Shown here one piece after another: positions 46,986 to 56,887 of a stretch of 64,000 nucleotides of DNA. The notes below the pieces were generated by a model. That model saw only the letters and a program-made list of their open reading frames with translations, was not told the DNA's origin and did no database searches. Position numbers and translations under genes: made by a program. This DNA comes from Cellvibrionaceae bacterium. GTDB taxonomy: Bacteria; Pseudomonadota; Gammaproteobacteria; Pseudomonadales; Cellvibrionaceae. Where the stretch lies: positions 37,197 to 101,196 of the forward strand of contig JANQJP010000037.1 of assembly GCA_028281575.1 (NCBI GenBank). Reading direction: 5' to 3'. Each line of letters begins with the position of its first letter. Positions within the stretch are counted from its first letter, which is position 1.

Positions 46986-48665
46986 TCACTTCTGACTTTC
47001 AATCTGTGCCTTAATCAGGTCACCGAGTGTCGCAGGTTGTGAAGATTCTGCCGCTTTATTGCTGTGCTCTTTAATCGCAGCTTTTTCTTCGTCAGAATCC
47101 TTCGCTTTAACACTCAATAGAATCACGCGGTTTTTGCGATCAACACTGGTGATCTTCGCTTCAACTTCGTCACCCTCTTTCAACACATTGCGCGCATCTT
47201 CAACCTTGTCACGGCTGATTTCAGAAGCTTTCAACGTCGCTTCGACGTCATCTGCAAGTGTAATTACAGCTTCTTTAGCATCAACAGATTGCACGGTACC
47301 TTTGACAATAACGCCTTTATCGTTGGTGGACACATAGTTGCTGAACGGATCTTCGATCAATTGCTTCACACCCAGCGAGATGCGCTCGCGCTCAGGGTCA
47401 ATTGCGAGGACAACCGTCTCAAGCTCGTCACCTTTCTTGTAATTGCGAACAGCTTCTTCACCGGTTTCGTTCCAGCTAATGTCAGAAAGGTGCACGAGGC
47501 CATCAATGCCGCCGTCGAGACCGATAAAGATACCAAAATCAGTGATCGACTTGATCTTACCGCTGATTTTGTCGCCCTTGCTGAATTGATTACTAAAGGC
47601 ATCCCATGGGTTTTCGTGGCACTGCTTGATACCCAAAGAAATGCGGCGGCGCTCTTCGTCGATGTCAAGGATCATTACCTCAACTTCATCACCTAAATTA
47701 ACCACTTTAGAAGGGTGAATGTTTTTGTTGGTCCAGTCCATTTCAGAGACGTGCACCAAACCTTCAACGCCCTCCTCTATCTCCGCGAAGCAGCCGTAAT
47801 CAGTAAGGTTGGTAACCTTAGCCATGCACTTGGCACCTTCGGGATAACGCTCTTTAATCGCTGCCCATGGATCTTCACCCAACTGCTTCAAGCCAAGCGA
47901 TACGCGGTTGCGATCGCGATCAAACTTGAGCACTTTAACGTCAATTTCGTCGCCAACATTAACAATTTCGCTCGGATGCTTGATACGCTTCCACGCCATA
48001 TCGGTAATGTGCAACAAGCCGTCAACGCCGCCCAAATCAACAAAGGCACCGTAGTCGGTAAGGTTCTTAACAATACCTTTAACAGATTGACCTTCCTGCA
48101 AGTTAGCGAGCAATTCTTCGCGCTCAGCAGAATTTGCCTGCTCCATCACTGCGCGGCGACTAACAACGACGTTGTTGCGCTTGGCATCTAATTTAATCAC
48201 TTTAAATTCAAGCTCTTTGCCTTCCAAATGCGTGGTCTCGCGTAGAGGACGCACATCGACAAGAGAGCCCGGTAAGAACGCGCGGATACCCGCGACATCG
48301 ACGGTGAAACCGCCTTTAACTTTACCGTTGATCAAGCCCATCACCACTTCTTCGGCGTTATGTGCAGCTTCAAGAACTTTCCAGGCTTCGGCGCGCTTCG
48401 CTTTTTCACGAGAGAGGCGCGTTTCGCCAAAGCCGTCTTCAACGGTTTCGAGCGCTACTTGAACTTCATCGCCAATAGCGAGTTCAAGTTCACCCTTTTC
48501 ATTCTTAAATTGTTCGGCGGGAATCACGCCTTCAGACTTGAGACCGGCGTGCACAGTCACCCAGTCATTATCGACATCAATAACAACACCGGTAACGATT
48601 GAACCGGGAATCATGTCGACGGTTTTTAAACTTTCTTCAAAGAGTTCAGCGAAACTTTCGCTCAT
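46986..48665 (-). CDS. rpsA: 30S ribosomal protein S1
   Basis: A 559-residue protein with six S1 RNA-binding repeats, for example [60 protein letters not shown] and [19 protein letters not shown]1 helps mRNA bind the small subunit. I place the start at ATG 48665 ([13 protein letters not shown]). The double ATG at 48668/48665 has AGG about 7-10 nt upstream, and the longer frame to 48887 has no support. The length compares with 557 in E. coli. Confidence 0.97.
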   Translation of the reverse strand: MSESFAELFEESLKTVDMIPGSIVTGVVIDVDNDWVTVHAGLKSEGVIPAEQFKNEKGELELAIGDEVQVALETVEDGFGETRLSREKAKRAEAWKVLEAAHNAEEVVMGLINGKVKGGFTVDVAGIRAFLPGSLVDVRPLRETTHLEGKELEFKVIKLDAKRNNVVVSRRAVMEQANSAEREELLANLQEGQSVKGIVKNLTDYGAFVDLGGVDGLLHITDMAWKRIKHPSEIVNVGDEIDVKVLKFDRDRNRVSLGLKQLGEDPWAAIKERYPEGAKCMAKVTNLTDYGCFAEIEEGVEGLVHVSEMDWTNKNIHPSKVVNLGDEVEVMILDIDEERRRISLGIKQCHENPWDAFSNQFSKGDKISGKIKSITDFGIFIGLDGGIDGLVHLSDISWNETGEEAVRNYKKGDELETVVLAIDPERERISLGVKQLIEDPFSNYVSTNDKGVIVKGTVQSVDAKEAVITLADDVEATLKASEISRDKVEDARNVLKEGDEVEAKITSVDRKNRVILLSVKAKDSDEEKAAIKEHSNKAAESSQPATLGDLIKAQIESQK

Positions 48666-48903
48666 CATGCAGGTACCTATATCTATTGCACCAATACGAT
48701 CTGGCGACCGCTTGGCTGCCCGTGCTACCAGGTCACGGGGTTCGTTATGGTGGATGTGAACTGAACCTGATAATTTGCGCTCAAATCTACCCTTTAAAAA
48801 GCGGCGCGAGGGTAACAGATATCCACAGCTATCGCAACGTTTTGACCCATTTTCACTTGTTGACCTCCCCTTCGGGCTTACATACAATGCGCGTCCACCT
48901 AAA

Positions 48904-48979
48904 GGGGCCTTAGCTCAGCTGGGAGAGCGCAACACTGGCAGTGTTGAGGTCAGCGGTTCGATCCCGCTAGGCTCCACCA
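48904..48979 (+). tRNA. tRNA-Ala (GGC)
   Basis: The 76-nt cloverleaf folds fully. The acceptor stem GGGGCCT pairs with AGGCTCC, including the G3-U70 wobble that is the alanine identity element. The anticodon arm CAACA-CTGGCAG-TGTTG has anticodon GGC. The T-arm AGCGG-TTCGATC-CCGCT is intact, and CCA is encoded. It lies upstream of a defence island that probably inserted in its 3' half. Confidence 0.97.
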
Positions 48980-48985
48980 AAATAT

Positions 48986-49018
48986 AAAACCCTCGCTCGC
49001 AAGAGCGGGGGTTTTTTG
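48986..49018 (+). terminator. Terminator of tRNA-Ala
   Basis: AAAACCC-t-CGCTC pairs with GAGCG-g-GGGTTTT around GCAA, followed by a T-run. It ends the tRNA transcript. Confidence 0.88.
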
Positions 49019-49019
49019 T

Positions 49020-49134
49020 TGGGGTGGAGTCTGGCAGGATCGTTCTTAGCCCCGGTTCACCAAGAATCGCTAGGAGCGATTCAGAGCGCCCGAACGGGCG
49101 ACCCGAAGGGTGAGCGCCATGGATGGCGCGAATA
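49020..49134. other. Short palindrome-rich insert between two tRNA 3'-end copies
   Basis: No gene. This segment has hairpins GCGCC-CATGGATG-GGCGC-like (GCGCCAT-gg-ATGGCGC) and CGCCCG-aa-CGGGCG, much like REP-type units. It sits between the tRNA's own terminator and the 49135-49155 copy, so it may be a tiny insertion or the scar of an excised element. Confidence 0.5.
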
Positions 49135-49155
49135 ATCCCGCTAGGCTCCACCAAA
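49135..49155 (+). repeat. Second copy of the tRNA-Ala 3' end (possible att site)
   Basis: ATCCCGCTAGGCTCCACCAAA is identical over 21 bp to 48961-48981 at the end of tRNA-Ala. It is followed by its own terminator-like hairpin. A repeat of the tRNA 3' end in the same orientation is what tRNA-site integration leaves behind. Confidence 0.85.
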
Positions 49156-49158
49156 CTT

Positions 49159-49193
49159 AAAATCCTCGTATGCCAGCAGCTGCGGGGATTTTT
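49159..49193 (+). terminator. Terminator-like hairpin after the second tRNA 3'-end copy
   Basis: AAAATCC (49159-49165) pairs with GGATTTT (49187-49193), with further pairing inside (CAGCAGCTG region) and a T-run. It copies the organisation after the intact tRNA. Confidence 0.65.
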
Positions 49194-49326
49194 ATCTTTC
49201 TGGTTTCCATAAACAGTTAGCCGAATCTGCATTTGTTTCGCTCTGACGAAATGTCCACTGCCACTCCTACGAAATTAGAAAGCTCTCCGGCAGCAGCGAG
49301 CGGTTCAGCGTTCGTCCGTTGCAATG

Positions 49327-50058
49327 TTAATGATTGAGTAGAATGGGAGCTAAGTTATCCAGTCGTTCTTTGGTTTGGCGCCACTTCGGGTCTTTGCGTG
49401 ATAGGAGCTTATAAAACTGTTTGCTGTGATCATGATACTTCAGGTGGCACAACTCGTGACTAATTACATAATCGATACAAGTTTTTGGAGCTTTGATTAG
49501 ATGGAGATTCAGACTGATAGTGCCCTTTGGTGAACAGCTTCCCCATTGCTTGTTCATGGTTCTTAATCTGAGTGGTGGGGCTTCTTTGACCCATTTATGG
49601 GTATCGGTTAAATGTTCAATACGCTGTTCAAATACAGCTCTAGCACGCTCCTTGTACCATGTATTGAGTAATTTTTTGACGTAATCGCGTGCACGGCTAT
49701 GCGTTCTAACCCGCAGTTGTCCGTTTTTAAGTTTCACGGACTCATCGGCATTGTTGTCGAAGATAACCTTAAGGATATAGCGTCTACCCAAGTAATAATG
49801 GCATTCACCACTGACATATTCCCTCGGATAAACATGTAGGTTTTGCACGCGATAGTGATGAAGGTTGTTAACGATCCAGCGTGCGCGTTTTTGAACGGCA
49901 GCTTTGATTTGCTTAATGGGTGTTTTAGTCGGCGCATCGACATGGACCGTAGAATCAGGGAAAACATGGATAGCCACTTTGCCTGCTCGAGCCTCGTCAA
50001 ACATCAGGCGAAAAGAGATGAGTTCGTCACCATAGGCGATACTATAGGTTTTCATCAT
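49327..50058 (-). CDS. YgjP/M48-type metallopeptidase
   Basis: A protein of about 243 residues with the zinc motif in DYVISHELCHLKYHDHSKQF (HELCH, then a third ligand further on). KQWGSCSPKGTISLNLHLIK and DPKWRQTKERL complete the YgjP (DUF45/WLM-like) signature. Such genes lie immediately after hsdR in many type I restriction loci, where their role is unknown; processing of the complex or DNA-protein crosslink repair are possibilities. I start at ATG 50058, 8 nt after the hsdR stop, and not at 50106. Confidence 0.85.
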   Translation of the reverse strand: MMKTYSIAYGDELISFRLMFDEARAGKVAIHVFPDSTVHVDAPTKTPIKQIKAAVQKRARWIVNNLHHYRVQNLHVYPREYVSGECHYYLGRRYILKVIFDNNADESVKLKNGQLRVRTHSRARDYVKKLLNTWYKERARAVFEQRIEHLTDTHKWVKEAPPLRLRTMNKQWGSCSPKGTISLNLHLIKAPKTCIDYVISHELCHLKYHDHSKQFYKLLSRKDPKWRQTKERLDNLAPILLNH

Positions 50059-50065
50059 GGTGCTT

Positions 50066-53000
50066 TTAACCTGGAGAGTTATCTGAACGGTCGCCAGAAA
50101 TGCCAACCCGAGTGATATGGATGATGTGGTCGATAACTTCTTTGGCCTTGTCCATCCCGATTATTTTGAAAAGTCTAGGCAATAAGCCCTTGTTAATGGC
50201 GGCTTCAATATTGCTGGTATTGAGTGAATGCTCTGCAACAGCTTGGTCAACAATCCTATCAATAGCCAAAGCTTCCTCTGCGAGTTTATCGATTTCATCA
50301 TTACCCAGGGATTTAAAGTAGTCTTCGCCCATAACCAGGTGGAAAGTACCGTAGTATGATCTCGCATGGGCATTCGTTTTAAGCTTCTCCGGAATATCCC
50401 CAATCTCTCTGTTATTGAGTTTTTCTTCAAAGGATTTAAACAGAGCATATTGCTTAATAGGGTGATCGAATAGTGCCTCAGCCTCTTCAATGGCTTCTTT
50501 AAGGAGTTCTGAAAATACCTTTTGTGCAAAGGGGTCGCCTTCCAGTTCCTGTTCAATGGTCTTTTTGACCCGAGTTTTAATAATGTCTGTTTCGTTGCGG
50601 GTTTTTTCTTCATTCCAATCTTCGGGTTTTGTATCCTGGCCAAGTTCACCAACTATATAGACGCCGCCAGGCTCTCTAATCTCATTACCGACCACGTGTT
50701 TATCGACCAGGCTACGAATTTGTTTTTCATAAGTACTGTAGTCAACAGTTTCCTGGGCATCTTTCTTGGCAACTTGTCTTAAGTTGGTAAAGAATTTCAA
50801 GTCGTCTTTATATGTTTGGATCAACTCCTCTGTGAAGCTACCGTCGTCAAAGAAGTTTCTTGAAGATAATGCGACTTTTAAACACAGGCCAAACTCAGTG
50901 AGAGCTGCATAGAAATCTTCACGGACTTTCTGTTTGGTGTCGTAGCTATGGCCTTCGGTATCTGCCGTGTAGGATGGAATCAATACTTGTCGGTACTGCT
51001 CAAGATCCTGACGATTTTTAACGCTAGAGAAAATACTCCACAGGTTGTCATGTAACATAGGGAGGCGTTTGTACTCAGTGCTGACTTCACTGTATAAACC
51101 TTCAATATCGTCAATGTCGTATCCGCTTTGAGTTCGATTCGCTAAGTTCTGGTATTGCTGAATAGAGGTGTCCAGCTCCTCTAAAATACCGCGGTAATCG
51201 ATCAGCAAGCCATATTGCTTCTCTTCATGTAGACGGTTGACTCTGGCCACCGCTTGAATCAGGTTATGCTCTTTGAGTGGTTTATCAATATATAAGACGG
51301 TATTACGAGGCTCATCAAAGCCCGTGAGCAACTTGTCCACGACAATAAGAATATCCGGATCGCCATCGGAGCCGAAATGCTCCAGTACTTCACGTTCATA
51401 TTCTTCTGCATTGTAGGTGTTTAGGCTGCCTTGGCCTACATTGTCTTTCCACCATTGCTGAATCTCGGGTAGGGTCTTTTCATCAACGTCTTTATGACCC
51501 TCTCGTGTATCTGGAGGGGAGATAATCACTGAGCTGCTAACAAGCCCTGTATCGTCGAGGTATTGTTTATAGCGAATGGCAGAGGACTTGCTGTCGGTGG
51601 CCAATTGTCCTTTTAGCCCCAAGCCAAGCTCTTTGATATTTTCTTTAAAGTGGGCGGCAATATCCCAGGCAATCAGTTCGATGCGAGCGTCAGATCTGTA
51701 GATAGCCCCTTTTTTGGCAAACTTTTTCTTTAAGTCGTTTTTTTGCCGATCGGTCAAGGATACTGTAATTTTCTCGAACCAACGGTCGATGGCTTTTGCA
51801 TTGACATCCAGATCCGGCTGGCGCTCTTCATAGAGCAGGGGAGTAACGGTGCCATCTTCAACGGCTCGTTGCATGGTGTAGGCGTGCACAATCGGGCCAA
51901 ATTTATTGGTGGTCTTATCGTCTTTTAATAATGGTGTGCCGGTGAAGGCGATATAGGCTGCATTGGGTAAGGCTTTGCGCATGCGTTCATGGTTTTCACC
52001 GCCTTGACTGCGATGCCCTTCATCAATGAGTACAATGAGGTTATCTGAAGGGTTATAACACTCTGAGTATTTAGAGGCGCTATTAAACTTATTGATAATC
52101 GAAAAAATAATACGCTCACTACCCTGGCCAATGCGTTTTGCCAGGTCTTTGCCGGATTTAGCTTTGGCTCGTTCACCTTCTTTTTTAGTAGCCAGCTCTG
52201 AGCCAAAGGCACCACCGGACATAAAAGTTTTACTGAGCTGCTTCTCCAAGTCGATTCGATCGGTAATAACAACAATACGGCAATCTTTAAGCGAAGGATG
52301 CATCAGCAGCGCTTTGCATAAATACACCATGGTAAATGACTTACCACTACCGGTGGTGTGCCAAATAACACCGCCTTCGCGCCCACCTTGGTCATTACGG
52401 GTGTTGATACGATTGATCAGCGCTTTGATACCAAAGGCTTGTTGGTAACGGGCGGCAATTTTCCCGACTTTTTTATCGAATAGGATATAAAAACGAATAA
52501 ATTCAAGAAGGCGTTCTGGGGACAATAAGCTGATCAATAGGCGGTCTTGCTCGGTAACCAATTCTTCGTCTTCCCATAGGGAAGTGAAATAGGTTTTTAT
52601 CTTTTTGGGTTTTTCGGCGAAGATCTCGTCAATCTGCTCGCCAGGCAGTACTTTATTCTTTACAGTTTGAAAATACTGTTCGCTCAACTCCTCTTCGCGC
52701 CATTTGGCCCAGAATTTTGCAGGGGTTTTAGTTGTACCATAACGGCCATCTGTAGTGCTGATGGCCAGCAGTAATTGCGCATAGGCAAAGAGAGAAGGGA
52801 TTTCGTCGTTTTTTTGGTTGCGAATGTGTTGGCTAATGCCCTCGTCAACCATGGATTTATTGGGATTTCCGGAATCGGGGCGCTTTGCTTCGATAACAGC
52901 AAGCGGAAGGCCGTTCACGTAGCAAACCAGGTCTGGTCGTCGGGTGCTGGTGCCGTTGGTGTTCAGTACCTCCAGTTCTTCGGTAACTGTGAAGTCATTG

Positions 53001-53395
53001 TTGTTGATATTTTCCCAATCAACTATCGGAATGGTGGGAGCATGTTTTTTTCCATCGATAAATTCGGTAACGGTAGCACCCAATACTAATTTGTCATAAA
53101 TGCGCTCATTGGCGACGAGTAAGCCTTCATTTAAGCCTGGGGAGGACAGTTCTCTAACAATTTGATCAATAGCATTATTAGATAGTGGGTGGTATTCACC
53201 CTTGTATTCGAACTGGCGTTTTTTTAAAGCGCTAATTAGTACGGACTTAAGAATAACACTACGGTTGCCACTGCGGGCTTCCAGGCATTGGTTTGCAGAT
53301 CGAAACTTCCAGCCCATGGCCATAAGCGTTTTTAGTGCGGGGATATGGCTGCTGTACTGTTCCTGGAAATTTGGAGTTGTGTTTCTCTTGTCCAT
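50066..53395 (-). CDS. hsdR: Type I restriction enzyme R subunit
   Basis: An 1109-residue translocase and nuclease. An N-terminal PD-(D/E)xK nuclease is seen as RRPDLVCYV (D155) with VIEAKRP (E169, K171). The SF2 motor has Walker A TTGSGKS (347-353), Walker B LIDEGHRSQGGEN (457-469), FTGTPLL and VARVNRLHEEKQYG. A C-terminal helical region binds HsdM. All key residues are present, so it appears functional. It is 10 nt after hsdS and lies in the same operon. Confidence 0.95.
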   Translation of the reverse strand: MDKRNTTPNFQEQYSSHIPALKTLMAMGWKFRSANQCLEARSGNRSVILKSVLISALKKRQFEYKGEYHPLSNNAIDQIVRELSSPGLNEGLLVANERIYDKLVLGATVTEFIDGKKHAPTIPIVDWENINNNDFTVTEELEVLNTNGTSTRRPDLVCYVNGLPLAVIEAKRPDSGNPNKSMVDEGISQHIRNQKNDEIPSLFAYAQLLLAISTTDGRYGTTKTPAKFWAKWREEELSEQYFQTVKNKVLPGEQIDEIFAEKPKKIKTYFTSLWEDEELVTEQDRLLISLLSPERLLEFIRFYILFDKKVGKIAARYQQAFGIKALINRINTRNDQGGREGGVIWHTTGSGKSFTMVYLCKALLMHPSLKDCRIVVITDRIDLEKQLSKTFMSGGAFGSELATKKEGERAKAKSGKDLAKRIGQGSERIIFSIINKFNSASKYSECYNPSDNLIVLIDEGHRSQGGENHERMRKALPNAAYIAFTGTPLLKDDKTTNKFGPIVHAYTMQRAVEDGTVTPLLYEERQPDLDVNAKAIDRWFEKITVSLTDRQKNDLKKKFAKKGAIYRSDARIELIAWDIAAHFKENIKELGLGLKGQLATDSKSSAIRYKQYLDDTGLVSSSVIISPPDTREGHKDVDEKTLPEIQQWWKDNVGQGSLNTYNAEEYEREVLEHFGSDGDPDILIVVDKLLTGFDEPRNTVLYIDKPLKEHNLIQAVARVNRLHEEKQYGLLIDYRGILEELDTSIQQYQNLANRTQSGYDIDDIEGLYSEVSTEYKRLPMLHDNLWSIFSSVKNRQDLEQYRQVLIPSYTADTEGHSYDTKQKVREDFYAALTEFGLCLKVALSSRNFFDDGSFTEELIQTYKDDLKFFTNLRQVAKKDAQETVDYSTYEKQIRSLVDKHVVGNEIREPGGVYIVGELGQDTKPEDWNEEKTRNETDIIKTRVKKTIEQELEGDPFAQKVFSELLKEAIEEAEALFDHPIKQYALFKSFEEKLNNREIGDIPEKLKTNAHARSYYGTFHLVMGEDYFKSLGNDEIDKLAEEALAIDRIVDQAVAEHSLNTSNIEAAINKGLLPRLFKIIGMDKAKEVIDHIIHITRVGISGDRSDNSPG

Positions 53396-53405
53396 GTTGG
53401 TATTC

Positions 53406-54620
53406 CTAAACCTTTACTCGGCGTTTACCGGTTAGGAGTTGTTGCATTAGGGACTTTTTTTCTAATGTGAGGTACTCAGATTTTAACTGTAGGTGATTGG
53501 TTGTTTGATCGCAGGTATCAAGTAGTTCCGCTATAGCTATTTGTTCCGAATAGTCTGGGCAGTAAATTAGTAATCCTGATACATCAGATGAATTAATAGC
53601 TGGGTAGTTACTGCCGACTACTAAAGAATTTATCTGACCAGTAATATGTGCACTGAATAAGTAATGATATATGTAGTTTCCACACACGCCATCTCTAGGA
53701 GTTAGAACGGAAAATCCTGTCGATGCTATCATTTCATCATGTTTTTCTTCGATTTTGGCAAAATTTTGTAGATTCGGTCTAACAGTTGCTAGAAGGATGT
53801 CCCCGTTTTTTACAACTCGTCTAGCTCGAGAAGGTGAGTCTTTGAAGAGCATGGTCTCAAGGTTGTTTGATACTCTCCCCCCTTCTATATCTGATAAAGA
53901 TATATATTGAAACGAAAAGTCGTTGGCCATTTTATTGCTTAAGCTTTTTCTATCTATTTCTGCTATTTCTGATAAATGGCAGCGTGTAAACTCATCTTTA
54001 AATCCTGGTAATCGTTTTTTTCCAGTTAGTAGTTGTTGCATCAAAGCTTTTTTCTGAAGCTTGCTGTTTTCAATCAATAACTCTGTTTTCTCAATTGCTT
54101 GATCCCAAGTCGATAGAATTTTAGCAATTTTTTTTTGCTCTTGGAGTGGAGGGGTTGCAATTTTAAGATTTTTAATGTCAGCGATATTTATCCGAGATAC
54201 GGTCGAGCCTATTGAAAGTCTAAAAATGTAGAACTTGCTTTTCTCTGTAGCCAAAATAAGTGACAGAAATAACGGGTCGATTTTTTTCCGGTCTGGCCTC
54301 AGCAAAACCATTCGTTGCCCCATACAAACATTTTTGTCTTTAGGGACCAAACAACTTTCACCCGCTGGGGCTTCTCGAGTAAATAGCACATCTCCATATT
54401 CAGGGATTGCCCTTTGTGTCCATTCCTCGAACCCTGCTTTGGTCGTGTATTTCATGTCCTCCATGAGAAGCTGTCCATTTCGAACGTTGCTTGTCCTTAC
54501 TACCAAGAAGTCCGATATTTCAACGTAGGGGGCAGTTTTGTGCTCACAGTCAACTACTGTGCAAAACTCTTGAACTGTCTTCGTTTCAAATGAGTCACAG
54601 ACCACAACCCAGCTCCTCAA
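53406..54620 (-). CDS. hsdS: Type I restriction enzyme specificity subunit (full length)
   Basis: A 404-residue HsdS with two target-recognition domains, each followed by a conserved coiled-coil. The first coil carries PPLQEQKKIAKILSTWDQAI and ENSKLQKKALMQQLLTGKKR (about residue 155-205). The second ends YSEQIAIAELLDTCDQTTNH and KSLMQQLLTGKRRVKV. The two target domains set the bipartite recognition sequence, which cannot be read off. The start overlaps hsdM by up to 26 nt (ATG 54620; GTG 54605 also possible). Confidence 0.93.
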   Translation of the reverse strand: MRSWVVVCDSFETKTVQEFCTVVDCEHKTAPYVEISDFLVVRTSNVRNGQLLMEDMKYTTKAGFEEWTQRAIPEYGDVLFTREAPAGESCLVPKDKNVCMGQRMVLLRPDRKKIDPLFLSLILATEKSKFYIFRLSIGSTVSRINIADIKNLKIATPPLQEQKKIAKILSTWDQAIEKTELLIENSKLQKKALMQQLLTGKKRLPGFKDEFTRCHLSEIAEIDRKSLSNKMANDFSFQYISLSDIEGGRVSNNLETMLFKDSPSRARRVVKNGDILLATVRPNLQNFAKIEEKHDEMIASTGFSVLTPRDGVCGNYIYHYLFSAHITGQINSLVVGSNYPAINSSDVSGLLIYCPDYSEQIAIAELLDTCDQTTNHLQLKSEYLTLEKKSLMQQLLTGKRRVKV

Positions 54621-56160
54621 GATATTTGTCCATTTTCACTTCCAGTTCTGTAAGTTGAGCCTTGAGCTTTTCACGTTCAGTTCGCACAACCTCCAAGTCA
54701 ATTTCTTCTTCCTCTTCAAAAGTATCGACATAGCGTGGAATGTTCAGGTTGTAGTCATTTTCCTTAATTTCATCTAGTGAGGCTAAATATGAATATTTGT
54801 CAGAGTTCTTTCTTTTTTTGTATGTTGTAACGATTTTCGTAATATGCTCTGGGGTAAGGTTGTTTTGATTTTTTCCGTCTTGGTATTCACGGCTGGCATC
54901 AATAAATAGAACGTTATTTTCTTTTTTATTTTTCTTAAACACCAGGATGGCTGCCGGAATACCTGTTCCGTAAAAGAGTTTTTCCGGTAATCCGATAACG
55001 GCATCTAATAAGTTTTCGTCGATCAGTTTTGTGCGAATCTTTCCTTCTGTTGAAGCTCTAAACAAAACTCCATGTGGAACCACGACACCCATTCTTCCCC
55101 CTTGCTTTTTACCAGAAGCGGGTTTCATGGTTTCGATCATATGCAGAATAAAAGCATAATCCCCTTTGGTTTTTGGCGGAATCCCTCGTTTAAAGCGTCC
55201 GTACTTATCATTTTCCGCCGACTCATGCCCCCACTTTTCTAATGAAAAGGGTGGGTTGGCAACCACAACATCAAACTGCTTTAACGTTTCATCCTCATTA
55301 AGCAGGCGCGGGTTACGCAGGGTATCCCCCCATTTGATGATATGGTTATCTTCACCATGAAGGAACATATTCATTTTGGCCAGCGCCCAGGTGCTGCCGA
55401 TAGCTTCCTGGCCGTAGAGTCCGTATTTTTTGCTTCCTGCATTCACTTGGATTTGTTTGCCGCATTTCATCAACAGAGAAGCGGAGCCGCAAGCCGGGTC
55501 GCAGATTTCATCACCTTCTAGCGGTGCTACCAACTCGGCGACTAATTCAGAGACTTCAGCGGGGGTATAAAATTCTCCGGCTTTTTTACCGGCACCTGCG
55601 GCAAAGCGCTCAATAAGGTATTCATAGGCATCCCCAATAATATCTTTGTTGCCAACCCGGCTGGGTTTTAGATCTAATTCGTCCTTATTAAAGTCTTCCA
55701 GAATATGACGAAGAATATCATTCTTCTGCTTTTCATCGCCTAGCTTGTTGGAGTTAAAGGAAATATCCTGGAATACACCATGATCGCCGTCTCTTAATTT
55801 AGCTCCATTGCCATCTTCGATAGCATGTAATGCTTTATCGATGCGCTCTCCATTGCCGGGCTCATGTCGTTTCTCATAGAGGTTGTAGAAATTTGCATTC
55901 TTGGGTAATACAAACCGCTCATTCTTGAGCATTTCTTCAATTAGCTCTGGAGTATCACCATATTCTTTTTGGTATTCGTCATAGTGGTCTTGCCAGACAT
56001 CACTGATGTACTTTAAGAACAGCATCGTAAGTACATAATCTTTGTAGATGCTTGGGTCCACTGTGCCTCGGAAAGTATCACAAGCTGACCAAAGCGCACG
56101 ATTGATCTCTGCTTGATCAACGGCTCCTGGCTGGTTGGATGAGTCGACTTTTGAGTTCAT
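54595..56160 (-). CDS. hsdM: Type I restriction enzyme methylase subunit
   Basis: A 521-residue adenine-N6 methyltransferase. FYTPAEVSELVAELV (198-212) precedes the SAM motif DPACGSASLL (221-230; Ala replaces the usual Gly), and NPPF is at 302-305 in VVANPPFSLEKWG. The N-terminal helical domain (RALWSACDTFRGTVDPSIYK) is standard for type I HsdM. It forms an M2S complex with HsdS and methylates host DNA. Confidence 0.95.
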   Translation of the reverse strand: MNSKVDSSNQPGAVDQAEINRALWSACDTFRGTVDPSIYKDYVLTMLFLKYISDVWQDHYDEYQKEYGDTPELIEEMLKNERFVLPKNANFYNLYEKRHEPGNGERIDKALHAIEDGNGAKLRDGDHGVFQDISFNSNKLGDEKQKNDILRHILEDFNKDELDLKPSRVGNKDIIGDAYEYLIERFAAGAGKKAGEFYTPAEVSELVAELVAPLEGDEICDPACGSASLLMKCGKQIQVNAGSKKYGLYGQEAIGSTWALAKMNMFLHGEDNHIIKWGDTLRNPRLLNEDETLKQFDVVVANPPFSLEKWGHESAENDKYGRFKRGIPPKTKGDYAFILHMIETMKPASGKKQGGRMGVVVPHGVLFRASTEGKIRTKLIDENLLDAVIGLPEKLFYGTGIPAAILVFKKNKKENNVLFIDASREYQDGKNQNNLTPEHITKIVTTYKKRKNSDKYSYLASLDEIKENDYNLNIPRYVDTFEEEEEIDLEVVRTEREKLKAQLTELEVKMDKYLEELGCGL

Positions 56161-56195
56161 TATTGTCTCTCCGACATACTTTTCTATTTGTTCGT

Positions 56196-56849
56196 TTAAG
56201 AGTGTTCGTTTAGGAGGGCTTTACACATGCCTTTGAGCATGTTTTCTCTATTCGTTAATAATTGTTTTGTTAGGTGCTGTTCTTGTTCCCATAATTTTTG
56301 TAATTCGATAATCTTTTTCTGCTTTTCCATGGGGGGGATGCTAAGCGTAAGCATGTCCAGGCTCTTTCTACTGAGTAGAGGAATGCTGGTCCCTTTACTT
56401 TCGCTGGTCAGATAGTGTTGTACCTCGGGCTGATTCATGGTCCAGCATAGAAACCCTGGTAAGACATCGTCTTTGGTCGTTTTGATAATGAGTAATTGGC
56501 TTGTGGCAATAACCTGTTGTGGTGAAGAGTCAGCCACTTTTTTCGCACCGGGAAAAATGGCGGCATTGTAGTGTTCTCCTCTGGCGGGTAGCACGATATC
56601 TCCTGGCTTAAGCATCGCACTATCGCCACCATTCCAATGAATAAGGGGTAGTTCGTGCGCAACCAGTTCAGTGCGGTTGGATTCTGCGAATTGTTTTCTG
56701 AGGTCTCTGATCTGCAATACACGCACATTGCCGTCGTCGGCTTCTTCAATTTTTCCTCGAAAGGTGTAGCCGGTTCGGACATCTGCAACTTTCTTGAGTA
56801 TTGTGCGCATGTTTCTCTGCTTGGTGCTGGTCTTCTTTGTGTTATTCAT
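56196..56849 (-). CDS. Half-size HsdS-like specificity protein
   Basis: A protein of about 217 residues with one target-recognition domain (TILKKVADVRTGYTFRGKIE, GDIVLPARGEHYNAAIFPGA, VLPGFLCWTMN) and one helix (PMEKQKKIIELQKLWEQEQH). Full HsdS has two of each. Half-size subunits can dimerise to make a palindromic recognition site, or exchange with the full one. I chose ATG 56849, where AGGG lies 8 nt upstream; 56882 and 56810 are alternatives. It sits between the Cas2-fold gene and hsdM and is not a broken copy, because its frame is clean. Confidence 0.82.
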   Translation of the reverse strand: MNNTKKTSTKQRNMRTILKKVADVRTGYTFRGKIEEADDGNVRVLQIRDLRKQFAESNRTELVAHELPLIHWNGGDSAMLKPGDIVLPARGEHYNAAIFPGAKKVADSSPQQVIATSQLLIIKTTKDDVLPGFLCWTMNQPEVQHYLTSESKGTSIPLLSRKSLDMLTLSIPPMEKQKKIIELQKLWEQEQHLTKQLLTNRENMLKGMCKALLNEHS

Positions 56850-56887
56850 GTTGTGCGCCCTGCCTTCCTTAGATGGGCGCATTCGGC

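Noticed and set aside
48915..49232. Minus-strand frame ending SGIEPLTSTLPVLRSPS across the tRNA region
   Set aside because: It is a translation of the tRNA-Ala antisense and repeat copies. Such frames are a known misannotation and the tRNA is certain.
54783..55004. Short minus-strand frame inside hsdM
   Set aside because: It is an alternative frame of the hsdM coding sequence with no independent support.
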